A stretch of 14,030 nucleotides of DNA, from positions 1-14,030 of the forward strand of contig USQK01000045.1 in the NCBI GenBank assembly GCA_900556785.1, written 5' to 3'. The position numbers and the translations under genes were made by a program. Positions 1 to 7,206 of this stretch are shown here, piece after piece. The notes under the pieces were generated by a model that saw only the letters and a list, made by a program, of their open reading frames with translations, did not search any database and was not told the origin of the DNA. Source of the DNA: an uncultured Veillonella sp. (lineage in GTDB: Bacteria > Bacillota > Negativicutes > Veillonellales > Veillonellaceae). Positions within the stretch are counted from its first letter, which is position 1, and each line of letters begins with the position of its first letter.

Positions 1-1484
1 TGTGGAGCATTTAATGCATGGTCTCCTACGAAGCCATATGCATCATTCAAGAGGATCATAACGCCTACAGAAAGTACGGCACAAAGAATGGTACCAACGA
101 TTTGCCATTGTTCCATTTTCTTAGGTGTAGCACCTGTCATATGAGCCACTTTAAGCTCAGACATGAAGTTACCAGCCATACCGATAGTCGTACCGATGAA
201 GGAAGCCATCATTAGGACTGCAATCATACCTACTTTACCAGTCATACCTGCAGCTGTTAAGCATACAGCGGAAATGATAATCATGAAGATTGTCATACCA
301 GATACTGGTTCTGTACCTGTATAGGCAATGGAGCTGATACCTACTACAGATAATAGGAAGGACATAATTAGAACGATTAAGAATGCTACGATTGTTTGGG
401 AGAAGCTTTCAGCATACATAAAGTGGAAATATGCTGCAAATAGAACTGTACATAATAAGATGCCAGCGCCAATCCAAGATGTAGGCACGTCGCGTTGTGT
501 ACGAAGCAAGTTAACATCAACGGTTTTGGAACTGAAAATATCAAGTACTGCATTTTTAACAACACTAGCTACTACCTTAGACATATTGAGCAATCCGATG
601 ATACCTGCCATAGCAAGCATACCGATACCAATATGACGAACATAATCTAAGAATACTTTACGAATAGGAGCTTCTGCAAGTGGAACTGCATGCCCATTGA
701 TTTGCATGATATGTTCCGGAGCTAAATAGTATACGATTGGAATACATACGAACCAAGAGAAGAAGGAACCAGCTGCGATAATAGCCGCATACCGTAAGCC
801 TGTGAAGTAACCAAGACCAAGCAACGCAGCATCTGTATCTACAGCAGCATTTAACTTAGTCGAATCTGCTAGAGCAGACCCCCATTTAAATGCGGTAGTA
901 CGGATAACCTCTTCCCACCAACCGAGGCTGTTAAGAATAAAGTCATATACAAGAGCGATAAGACCAGAACCAAGCATGAGTTTCGCTTTGCTACCTTCAT
1001 TACTCATTAGTACTTCAGCAGCAGCACGACCGCTTGGGAACGGATACACATAGTGCATTTCCTCAACAAAGTAGCGACGGAACATAACGCATAATAGAAC
1101 ACCAAGTACGCCACCAAGGATAATAGGAATCGCCATTTGTACAAAGGTTACATCTGTAACATTCCAAATGTATAGAGCTGGTAAGAAGAACATCGCACCA
1201 GCTAATGTGTTCGTACTAGAACTAGCGATAGCCTGAATGTGAACCGTTTCGGCAAAAGCATTTTGCCGTTTCAAAATAACTGCTGTACCCATAGCAAGTA
1301 CAGATACTGGAGCAAAGGCATCTACTGTTTGACCAATTTTCAAACATAAATAACCTACAGCCAGTGTGAAAATTGCCGCATAGAATAGGCCCCAGAATAC
1401 TACATATGAGTTAATCTCTACGTAATCCTTCTTAGGATCCAATACGGGTTCTACGGGCGGGATAGAACGAGTTTCGTCCGACAT
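1..1484 (-). CDS. OPT-family oligopeptide transporter (partial, C-terminus outside window)
   Basis: A continuous reading frame of 494 codons starts at the ATG at 1484-1482 and is still open at the left edge, so the C-terminal part is missing. The product is a polytopic membrane protein with many hydrophobic segments. Family-like stretches are visible: a first-helix region ending in VGYLCLKIGQTVDAFAPVS (about residues 45-63), the FPSGRAAAEV segment near residue 150, the TGTEPVSGMTIF segment near 400, and the AHMTGATPKKMEQWQ segment near 465, followed by LNAP at the edge. These match the prokaryotic OPT (oligopeptide transporter, YSL-related) family, whose members are usually somewhat over 600 residues. 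Transport of small peptides, probably proton-coupled, is the family expectation; the substrate cannot be read from sequence. A strong GAGGAGGT ribosome binding site precedes the ATG. The gene is divergent from pepT, which suggests shared use in peptide nutrition. Confidence 0.92.
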   Translation of the reverse strand, partial: MSDETRSIPPVEPVLDPKKDYVEINSYVVFWGLFYAAIFTLAVGYLCLKIGQTVDAFAPVSVLAMGTAVILKRQNAFAETVHIQAIASSSTNTLAGAMFFLPALYIWNVTDVTFVQMAIPIILGGVLGVLLCVMFRRYFVEEMHYVYPFPSGRAAAEVLMSNEGSKAKLMLGSGLIALVYDFILNSLGWWEEVIRTTAFKWGSALADSTKLNAAVDTDAALLGLGYFTGLRYAAIIAAGSFFSWFVCIPIVYYLAPEHIMQINGHAVPLAEAPIRKVFLDYVRHIGIGMLAMAGIIGLLNMSKVVASVVKNAVLDIFSSKTVDVNLLRTQRDVPTSWIGAGILLCTVLFAAYFHFMYAESFSQTIVAFLIVLIMSFLLSVVGISSIAYTGTEPVSGMTIFMIIISAVCLTAAGMTGKVGMIAVLMMASFIGTTIGMAGNFMSELKVAHMTGATPKKMEQWQIVGTILCAVLSVGVMILLNDAYGFVGDHALNAP

Positions 1485-1490
1485 GGTAAA

Positions 1491-1498
1491 ACCTCCTC
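1491..1498 (-). promoter_or_regulatory. Ribosome binding site of the OPT transporter
   Basis: The minus strand reads GAGGAGGT, six bases before the ATG at 1484. It is close to the full anti-16S complement and fixes the start of the transporter gene, which cannot be judged from length because the gene is cut by the window edge. Confidence 0.8.
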
Positions 1499-1533
1499 AC
1501 AGAAAATGTACAAACGTATAACTATTCACCTTT

Positions 1534-1562
1534 ATACTAACACGGCACTATATATGGTTCAA
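1534..1562 (-). promoter_or_regulatory. Candidate sigma-A promoter for the OPT transporter
   Basis: On the minus strand TTGAAC (1562-1557) and TAGTAT (1539-1534) are separated by 17 bases. Each hexamer matches four of six consensus positions, so this is plausible rather than certain. It would start transcription about 40 bases upstream of the ATG. Confidence 0.4.
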
Positions 1563-1616
1563 TGGTTTTCTATGCATTATGCGAATAAAATATCACACGT
1601 TCCATAAATATTTATT

Positions 1617-1645
1617 TTGCATTTTCAGCCCCTCTGTTCTACAAT
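1617..1645 (+). promoter_or_regulatory. Sigma-A promoter of pepT
   Basis: TTGCAT (1617-1622) and TACAAT (1640-1645) are separated by exactly 17 bases. This is a good match to the housekeeping consensus and points at pepT. The predicted start near 1652 leaves a leader of about 77 nt. Divergent transcription towards the OPT gene begins within the same 244-nt intergenic region, so one regulator could control both genes. Confidence 0.65.
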
Positions 1646-1728
1646 GAAAGTATATTAAGAATCTTTATTATATACAGCATTTATACCAATATGTATAACA
1701 CGTATGTTTACTTACGAGGAGGCTCATT

Positions 1729-2952
1729 ATGGAATCAATGGTCGAACGTTTTGTACGCTATACAAGCATAAATACACGGTCTAACGAGGAAAGTACAACC
1801 ATTCCAAGTACTCAAACTCAAGTAGACTTTGCTACTAATGTGCTCGTTCCTGATTTAAAAGCAATCGGTTTAGATGAAGTTATTTACAACCGTGAAAATG
1901 GTTTTGTTATTGGCACATTAAATGCTAATACAGATGAAAAAGCACCTGCTATTGGCTTTATCGCTCATATGGATACAGCTGATTACAACGCAGAAAATAT
2001 TAAGCCTCGCATTGTAGAAAACTATGATGGTAGTGATATTTGCCTCAACGAAGAACATCAAATCTACACACGTCGTGCAGATTTTCCTAATTTAAAGAAC
2101 TATATTGGTAAATCCTTGGTAGTAACCGATGGTCTTACACTACTAGGCGGTGACGACAAAGCTGGCATCTGCGAAATCATGGAAGCCCTCGCCTACCTCG
2201 TAGCTCATCCAGAAATCAAGCATGGTAAAATCATGTGTGCCTTTGGCCCAGATGAAGAAATCGGTACCGGTGCAGATCACTTTGATGTAAAACAATTTCC
2301 TGTTGATTTTGCTTATACTATTGACGGTGAAAGCCTTGGCCAACTTGAATACGAAACATTTAATGCTGCTGGCGGTACCGTTACATTAAAAGGTGTATCT
2401 GTTCATACAGGCACTGCTAAAGGCATTATGATTAACTGTGCTAAATTAGCAATGCAATTCGATGCTCTATTACCAGGTGCTGCTGTTCCAGAACACACAT
2501 GCGGTCGCCAAGGTTTCTTTATGCTCATGAGCATGGAAACTCAAGTAGATACTGGCAAAATGAACTATATCATACGCGACCATGACAAAGAATTGTTCGA
2601 AGCGAAAAAAGCATTCTTCTTACAAGCTGGTCAAACATTAAACGAAATCTATGGCCGCGAAGTATGTGAAGTATCCGTAAAAGATCAATATTACAATATG
2701 TACGATATCATCAAAGACAACATGGAATGTGTCAACGTAGCTAAAGCAGCTATGGAAAAAGCGGGTATCACGCCTATTTGCGACCCTATCCGTGGCGGTA
2801 CAGATGGTTCTAAAATTTCCTTCATGGGCATCCCTACCCCTAATATCTTTACTGGCGTAGAAAACCTACATGGTCGTCACGAATTCGCATGTATTGATGA
2901 CATGAAAAAAGCCGTAGAAATTATCGTAAACATCGTTAATATTGAGAAATAA
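1729..2952 (+). CDS. pepT: Peptidase T (tripeptide aminopeptidase, M20B)
   Basis: The 407-residue product is the usual length for PepT, a cytoplasmic di-zinc aminopeptidase that removes the N-terminal residue of tripeptides. The metal-site residues are in place by comparison with the Salmonella/E. coli enzyme: H80 and D82 in AHMDTADYN, bridging D142 in GGDDKAG, catalytic E176 and ligand E177 in GPDEEIG, D199 in TIDGE, and H384 in HGRHEF. The RGGTDGSKISFMGIPTPN segment (355-372) is also typical. The dimerisation-domain motif normally read as HPGTAKG is HTGTAKG here (H226-T227). The ATG follows a GAGGAGG ribosome binding site at 1716-1722 with good spacing. The gene is the only plus-strand gene in the window. 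It is divergent from an oligopeptide transporter and probably processes the peptides taken up. A terminator lies about 110 nt downstream. Confidence 0.97.
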   Translation: MESMVERFVRYTSINTRSNEESTTIPSTQTQVDFATNVLVPDLKAIGLDEVIYNRENGFVIGTLNANTDEKAPAIGFIAHMDTADYNAENIKPRIVENYDGSDICLNEEHQIYTRRADFPNLKNYIGKSLVVTDGLTLLGGDDKAGICEIMEALAYLVAHPEIKHGKIMCAFGPDEEIGTGADHFDVKQFPVDFAYTIDGESLGQLEYETFNAAGGTVTLKGVSVHTGTAKGIMINCAKLAMQFDALLPGAAVPEHTCGRQGFFMLMSMETQVDTGKMNYIIRDHDKELFEAKKAFFLQAGQTLNEIYGREVCEVSVKDQYYNMYDIIKDNMECVNVAKAAMEKAGITPICDPIRGGTDGSKISFMGIPTPNIFTGVENLHGRHEFACIDDMKKAVEIIVNIVNIEK

Positions 2953-2978
2953 TAGGATAGATGTAACTTCTCATGCAC

Positions 2979-3032
2979 CTATACTACTAGATGGCATTTG
3001 AAGGATATTTAAATACTAAACTAGTAGTATAG
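2979..3032. repeat. 12-bp perfect inverted repeat downstream of pepT
   Basis: CTATACTACTAG at 2979-2990 is the exact reverse complement of CTAGTAGTATAG at 3021-3032, around a 30-nt AT-rich loop. No T-run follows either arm, so it is not a typical terminator. In the pepT transcript it would lie in the 3' untranslated region, ahead of the real terminator at 3065-3102. It could be a 3' stabilising hairpin or a protein binding site; nothing further can be read. Confidence 0.6.
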
Positions 3033-3064
3033 AATACAATGGAATCCTAAGATACCTTAACAAT

Positions 3065-3102
3065 AAAAAGGACTATACGAGATATCTCGTATAGTCCTTT
3101 TT
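3065..3102. terminator. Bidirectional terminator between pepT and the MFS gene
   Basis: A perfect 38-nt palindrome has 19-nt arms centred on GATATC. It opens with AAAAAGG and closes with CCTTTTT, so it gives a G/C-containing stem and a U-run in both directions. It lies between the convergent ends of pepT and the MFS transporter and should terminate both. Confidence 0.9.
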
Positions 3103-3136
3103 ATATGTTATGTGATTGTAAGAAATATAGCTAATG

Positions 3137-4387
3137 TTATGCTAATTTTCCATTACGTTTACGGTTTCTGATTTGTTCTTCTTCAGCGCGAGCTTTCAAA
3201 GAAAGATCTTTTTCAGTACCTACATAACGGCCATAGAGGAAATAATAAGCAACGAATGCAAGAAGTGCTACTACAACAGTAACATGGAACATACTTGTAT
3301 AACCAACCACCTCTTTAATAGCACCTAAAATGTATGGACCAAAACCTAAGCCCATATCTAAGGCAATGAAGTATGTAGATGTGGCAACACCAATGCGGTG
3401 AACAGGAACGATTTTAACAGTTACTGCTTGACCGTTTGACATAAATGTACCGTATCCAAGACCAACAAACACAGCAGACAAGAGTATAAGCCATGTAGAG
3501 TGAGCGATAGACAACAAGAAAATACCAAGTGCTAAAGATATGAAGCAAGGGTAAAGAACGAAGTTTTCCCCTTTCATATCAAATACAATACCAAGTAATG
3601 GTCTTGTTATCGTAATAACTACAGCATATACAACGAAGAAGAATGTACCTGCTAAGATAAGGTTTAAATCTTTTGTATAAGCGGCCATAAAACCGATAAC
3701 ACCAGAGTATGCAAAACCTACTAGTATAGAAACAAGACTAATAGAATTCATACGTGGTTCGATATAATCGGAAATTTTAATGCCTTTATGTTCTTCAGAA
3801 TCAATATCGAGCTTAGGTTCATTAAATTTCATGATAACGGAACCGATACCGCAAAGGATGATAAGAGCAACACAGAAGGCGATGATAAAGTCATAGCCAA
3901 GGCTATGAAGCATCAAAATACCTAAAAATGGACCTACTGCAGCGGCAAGAGATGTAGACAAACCATAGTAGTTAATCCCTTCACCGCGACGTGACATTGG
4001 AATAATAGCGGCTACGATTGTACTTGTAGCCGTAGATGTAATACCGTAAGCAAAACCATTTAAGAAACGAACACTGTCGAGCATCAATAAATTAGGTGTG
4101 TAGAAGTACATGGCTGTTGAAATTAAGTAAATCAACAAACCTAAGTACAACATCTTACGACAGCCTAAGATACTAATAAACCGTCCTGCTAACAAACGAG
4201 CAACAACAGTACCAATAATATAAATACCAACGGCCAAGCCAGCTTGACTTGCTGTGGCATGAAGATTATCCTTTGCTACTACCGCAATAATAACGATTAA
4301 TAAATAATAAATCAAAAATACTAAGAAATTAATCAAAGTATCAAGGACAAAGGATCTTGTCCATAAGGCCTCTTTAGCCTTATCCAT
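3137..4387 (-). CDS. Major facilitator superfamily transporter, probable exporter
   Basis: The 416-residue product is a typical 12-helix MFS protein, with two six-helix halves separated by a hydrophilic loop at about 190-212 (charged, with DIDSEEHKGIK) and a basic cytoplasmic tail (390-416). A motif-A relative, AGRFISILGCRKML, sits at 67-80 after helix 2; the Asp usual in this motif is absent. The segment at about 143-157, GLSTSLAAAVGPFLG, resembles motif C (GPxxG) of proton-coupled antiporters, which points to drug or metabolite efflux rather than uptake. The substrate is not recognisable. The start ATG is preceded by TGGAGT (4400-4395, minus) at suitable spacing. It appears to be a single-gene unit with its own promoter (4440-4467) and the shared terminator at 3065-3102. 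Confidence 0.88.
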   Translation of the reverse strand: MDKAKEALWTRSFVLDTLINFLVFLIYYLLIVIIAVVAKDNLHATASQAGLAVGIYIIGTVVARLLAGRFISILGCRKMLYLGLLIYLISTAMYFYTPNLLMLDSVRFLNGFAYGITSTATSTIVAAIIPMSRRGEGINYYGLSTSLAAAVGPFLGILMLHSLGYDFIIAFCVALIILCGIGSVIMKFNEPKLDIDSEEHKGIKISDYIEPRMNSISLVSILVGFAYSGVIGFMAAYTKDLNLILAGTFFFVVYAVVITITRPLLGIVFDMKGENFVLYPCFISLALGIFLLSIAHSTWLILLSAVFVGLGYGTFMSNGQAVTVKIVPVHRIGVATSTYFIALDMGLGFGPYILGAIKEVVGYTSMFHVTVVVALLAFVAYYFLYGRYVGTEKDLSLKARAEEEQIRNRKRNGKLA

Positions 4388-4439
4388 AATATCAACTCCA
4401 TTTTCTTAAACTATTGTCAACCATTTGCAACAACGATTA

Positions 4440-4467
4440 ATTATAAACCTCTCACTCTAAAAATCAA
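4440..4467 (-). promoter_or_regulatory. Candidate sigma-A promoter for the MFS gene
   Basis: On the minus strand TTGATT (4467-4462) is followed after 16 bases by a perfect TATAAT (4445-4440). The transcript would start near 4433 and carry a leader of about 45 nt. The rest of the 282-nt gap up to 4669 is very AT-rich and holds only the hairpin at 4578-4635. Confidence 0.5.
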
Positions 4468-4574
4468 GAATTAAAATGTTATATGCATCATTAATTTTAT
4501 TTATAACAATATATACATAGCCAATCATAATATAGTTATATCCATTTTTCTAATTCACATTAATTTTTGATAAC

Positions 4575-4635
4575 AAAAACACCTTTGACTGTTTATATGG
4601 CATCATTAAAAATACAATATAATAACAAAGGTGTT
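4575..4635 (-). terminator. Probable long-loop terminator after the DNA glycosylase-like gene
   Basis: Read on the minus strand, AACACCTTTG (4635-4626) pairs perfectly with CAAAGGTGTT (4587-4578) across a 38-nt loop. The second arm runs straight into TTTTTG (4579-4574). It lies 35 nt after the stop codon of the gene at 4670-5263. The 10-bp stem and U-run suit a terminator, but the loop is unusually long. Confidence 0.5.
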
Positions 4636-4669
4636 ATTTATACATATTAAATTAGTTTACTTATCAAGA

Positions 4670-5263
4670 TTATTTCGTTTGTAATCCACAAGCCTTAAAG
4701 AAATTTTTATAGGCTTCAGCCTTTTTGGCAAGGCTTAATGGATATGCACGAGATGTAGATGGCAATCGTGTTAACGTCAGTTCACGACCGTTAAACACAA
4801 AGGGAATTGTCTCCCCTGTTTTAGGTAGTTTAACCTTTTCTGGCAAAAGGCTTAACAAAATTTCTGTGGCCTTACCACCTGTGGTACCAATATGTTTACA
4901 GTGTGGAATTCGGTCCAATACCTCTGCAAGCGGTACAGGTTCAACGACCTTAAGAAATGCATCCGATGCATTGCCCTTTTCGCGTATAGCTTTCAAAACA
5001 GTAGGACAAGAAGCAATCCCCGCTTCAGATAAGAACGCTTTGATCTTATCCGCATCAAAGGCTTTTTCCTCACCTTTTCTAAAGTGTTCCTTATCGTCAA
5101 AGAATACTAAGCCATACACGCGCCACATATCATTTTGAAAGTTAGGATAATGAAATTCCATAGAACGCTTTTCGGAAGTTGGTGGGAATGTCCCCATCAT
5201 CATTACCGTCGTATTCTTTGGTAAGAATGGCGGAAATGGTCTCGTTTCAATTGTTTCTGCCAC
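4670..5263 (-). CDS. Uracil-DNA glycosylase superfamily protein (Mug/hypoxanthine-DNA glycosylase-like)
   Basis: The 197-residue soluble protein carries two segments at the right places for the UDG superfamily. The first is an N-terminal strand and active-site loop, MMGTFPPTSEKR at 22-33, with an aromatic/Asn run, YPNFQNDMW, at 39-47. The second is a C-terminal loop, RLPSTSRAYP, at 166-175, comparable to the PSTSPAN loop of Mug-like and hypoxanthine-DNA glycosylases. Such enzymes excise deaminated bases to begin base excision repair; the true substrate here is unknown. The start is GTG (5263-5261): an in-frame TGA lies three codons upstream, and AAAGGAGTTG (5280-5271) lies about 10 bases before it. 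No strong promoter is evident in 5264-5410. It appears to be transcribed alone and ends in the hairpin at 4575-4635. The superfamily call is reasonable, the subfamily uncertain. Confidence 0.75.
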   Translation of the reverse strand: MAETIETRPFPPFLPKNTTVMMMGTFPPTSEKRSMEFHYPNFQNDMWRVYGLVFFDDKEHFRKGEEKAFDADKIKAFLSEAGIASCPTVLKAIREKGNASDAFLKVVEPVPLAEVLDRIPHCKHIGTTGGKATEILLSLLPEKVKLPKTGETIPFVFNGRELTLTRLPSTSRAYPLSLAKKAEAYKNFFKACGLQTK

Positions 5264-5323
5264 AGAGTATCAACTCCTTTCATAATCTAGTATGGACTCA
5301 ACTTTCAACACAATATATGAACT

Positions 5324-5364
5324 ATGTCACATATTCAAATTCAATTAGCTACCATGTGAGACAT
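5324..5364. repeat. Imperfect inverted repeat upstream of the glycosylase-like gene
   Basis: ATGTCACAT (5324-5332) and ATGTGAGACAT (5354-5364) are reverse complements apart from a two-base insertion, with 21 bases between them. The element lies in the 147-nt gap between the TauE-like stop and the glycosylase GTG. No U-run follows, so it is a weak terminator at best and may be an operator. No other signal was seen in this gap. Confidence 0.3.
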
Positions 5365-5410
5365 TAGCAATATTACCAAAATGATATAGCAACGACTATA
5401 GGAGCAATCA

Positions 5411-6349
5411 TTATTGAACGATAGGTTGAGATACCAATGTATTGATATAATCAAAACCTACTGGTGTTGGAGACACGAGATACAAGCACACAACAGCAGC
5501 TACAGCAAAGCCAATAGCCAAGTAGGAGAAGCTGCCATGACGTGGAAATTCGTACAAACCAAATAGACGAATACCGATAGCCGCACCAATAGCAGTAATC
5601 AAGGATGGTATGGAGAAGATATTATACAGCCCAAACACCACCATGAGACCTGCATAACCACCTACTACGGTAATCATTGGTAACATACGATCCATTGGAT
5701 TTGGAATAGAACGAGTTAGCGCTGCTGGGTAGTAAGATGCTTCTACACCAAACATCCCCAAGAATAGATTAAAATCAGCCCAAATTGTTTCCCACGCACC
5801 TCTAAAAGCATCTCGATGGTTACCTACATACCATGCAAAGCCTGTAATAACTAAGATTGCTAAACCAGCACAGATGAAGTAGTATTCGCTAGGAATTTTT
5901 GGACCTGCATAAGCACCTACAGCCGTCACAACAGCACTTAAAACTGATGTAACGATAACGCGGTGTAAACGAGGACGTTTATTTTCAGAAATCCGTTTAT
6001 ACACGGTAGCCAATAGTTCTAATACAAAGCAAGCCATAAAGACTGCAATGCCCGCAGCCGGTGCAAAGTAGGCTGTAATAATAGTCAAAATAAAGGGAAT
6101 GCACAAGCGCCATTTAGGGAATAATACAAGATCTTTATAATCTAAACGAACGTCTTGTGTCTCCATTGTAAAGTTGTTGTACACTACAAAGAGCAACATG
6201 AAAGCGATGACATCAATGGCATTAGCACCCCAAATCAATAGAGTTGGTACTATAATCATTGATAAGGCCACCCCAGATACACGGGATAAACCAGCGGCAA
6301 CTATGCCAAGTAAGAAAAACGGTATTAAAGCAGAGATAATTTCGAACAT
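5411..6349 (-). CDS. TauE/SafE-like membrane permease
   Basis: The 312-residue product is almost wholly hydrophobic, with about eight or nine membrane segments. The first repeat begins with IPFFLLGIVAAGLSRVSGVALSMIIVPTLL (residues 9-38, interrupted by R23), comparable to the Gly-rich start and IIVP strand of TauE/SafE anion exporters. A second related segment, FLGMFGVEASYYPAALT, occurs at 196-212. ITAIGAAIGIRLF (251-263) resembles the closing GaxxGarl segment of that family. Family members export sulfite, sulfoacetate or other small organic anions; the substrate here is unknown. GGGAGGAAT (6361-6353, minus) precedes the ATG. The gene has its own promoter at 6379-6407 and lies 54 nt downstream of the tandem-HTH gene, which might regulate it. 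I see no convincing terminator after it. Confidence 0.62.
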   Translation of the reverse strand: MFEIISALIPFFLLGIVAAGLSRVSGVALSMIIVPTLLIWGANAIDVIAFMLLFVVYNNFTMETQDVRLDYKDLVLFPKWRLCIPFILTIITAYFAPAAGIAVFMACFVLELLATVYKRISENKRPRLHRVIVTSVLSAVVTAVGAYAGPKIPSEYYFICAGLAILVITGFAWYVGNHRDAFRGAWETIWADFNLFLGMFGVEASYYPAALTRSIPNPMDRMLPMITVVGGYAGLMVVFGLYNIFSIPSLITAIGAAIGIRLFGLYEFPRHGSFSYLAIGFAVAAVVCLYLVSPTPVGFDYINTLVSQPIVQ

Positions 6350-6378
6350 AATATTCCTCCCATCATTGTATAAATTTA

Positions 6379-6407
6379 AGTATATAGTATCTACTACACT
6401 ACATCAA
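6379..6407 (-). promoter_or_regulatory. Sigma-A promoter of the TauE/SafE-like gene
   Basis: On the minus strand TTGATG (6407-6402) and TATACT (6384-6379) are separated by exactly 17 bases. The -35 box overlaps the stop codon of the tandem-HTH gene. Transcription would start near 6372, giving a leader of about 22 nt, just long enough for the ribosome binding site. The permease can therefore be expressed independently of the gene before it. Confidence 0.65.
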
Positions 6408-7135
6408 GGAGAGATATATTTTTTCATAGTTAGTCGCTTTCTAACCGCAGAAGCAGAGCACCCCATTATCTGCGCTATTTTAGCAACACCATACCCTTTT
6501 GCTCGTAGGTTTTTTATGTTATTTTCATCTAACTGTAAAGTATTGGTACGAATTTCTATGCCTTGTTCCCGTAAATAAATAGCCACCGTAGATCCTCGTA
6601 TACCATAGGCTAAACCTATGTCATCGGTACTCATATGATGATGAATATATAAGTAAGCCATCTCCTCTACCTTTCGATGATTTTGTACCTTCGGTGTTGT
6701 ACATATTCCCATATGCCTCAACACATGATGTACTTTCCATCGGGATATGCCGTACATGCGAGCAATAGAATCCGAAGTATTTCCACTTTTATAAGCCCTA
6801 CAAATACGTACTGGATCGATAGATACATTCTTCGTAGATCGCTGACAAGCCAGTCCATATTCCTTCATACGGCTTGCCATTGTCGTAATAGACACATCAT
6901 AACGCTTTGCTAACGAGTGTAGAGACCACTTACCAGTTTCGTATAGAGCTTGTACATGAACCATATTGATATCCTTTTTTAAAGGTCTTCGCTCAATGTC
7001 ATACTGCTTCATGCGTCGCATAATAGTGTCTACACTACACTGAAAATACTCTGCTACCTCTCTAACACTCCACTGTTTTTCTACATATAGTTGTTCCAAT
7101 AGCTGTCTAGGTATAACGCGCACATTACGATACAT
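6404..7135 (-). CDS. Protein of five tandem helix-turn-helix repeats
   Basis: The 243-residue, basic, soluble product is built of five consecutive helix-turn-helix units of about 48 residues. The first-helix Ala (or Gly) falls at 28, 76, 125, 174 and 221. The units read WSVREVAEYFQCSVDTIMRR, WSLHSLAKRYDVSITTMASR, NTSDSIARMYGISRWKVHHV, MSTDDIGLAYGIRGSTVAIY and YGVAKIAQIMGCSASAVRKR. Each matches the pattern of the resolvase/Hin-type HTH (IAxxxGhSxxTVxxxL), with a preceding helix and a basic linker. No catalytic, ligand-binding or membrane domain remains outside the repeats. By analogy it should bind DNA along an extended site or several sites; I do not recognise a named family and assign no target. 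The ATG is preceded by GGAAAGGTG (7149-7141, minus). The next gene is a TauE/SafE-like permease. Confidence 0.85.
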   Translation of the reverse strand: MYRNVRVIPRQLLEQLYVEKQWSVREVAEYFQCSVDTIMRRMKQYDIERRPLKKDINMVHVQALYETGKWSLHSLAKRYDVSITTMASRMKEYGLACQRSTKNVSIDPVRICRAYKSGNTSDSIARMYGISRWKVHHVLRHMGICTTPKVQNHRKVEEMAYLYIHHHMSTDDIGLAYGIRGSTVAIYLREQGIEIRTNTLQLDENNIKNLRAKGYGVAKIAQIMGCSASAVRKRLTMKKYISP

Positions 7136-7142
7136 AATATCA

Positions 7143-7173
7143 CCTTTCCTTATGGACGAACTCCTTTCCCTAT
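7143..7173 (-). repeat. Pair of 11-bp direct repeats before the tandem-HTH gene
   Basis: On the minus strand ATAGGGAAAGG (7173-7163) and ATAAGGAAAGG (7153-7143) differ at one base and are spaced exactly 20 bases start to start, about two helical turns. The nearer copy contains the ribosome binding site of the HTH gene; the farther copy overlaps a weak -10 candidate (AATAAT, 7177-7172). They may be operator half-sites or just two purine-rich ribosome binding-like stretches. Confidence 0.4.
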
Positions 7174-7206
7174 TATTGTGAAAGCTCCATCAAGAAAAAA
7201 CAATAC

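Noticed and set aside
18..636. Two short plus-strand frames at the left edge
   Set aside because: They are shadows of the OPT transporter, which reads continuously on the minus strand through the same bases.
4725..5138. A 137-codon plus-strand open frame
   Set aside because: It lies wholly antisense to the glycosylase-like gene, has no ribosome binding site and encodes no recognisable or compositionally normal protein.
6174..6578. A 134-codon plus-strand open frame spanning the HTH/permease junction
   Set aside because: It is antisense to two well-supported genes and to the permease promoter, and has no ribosome binding site or family features.
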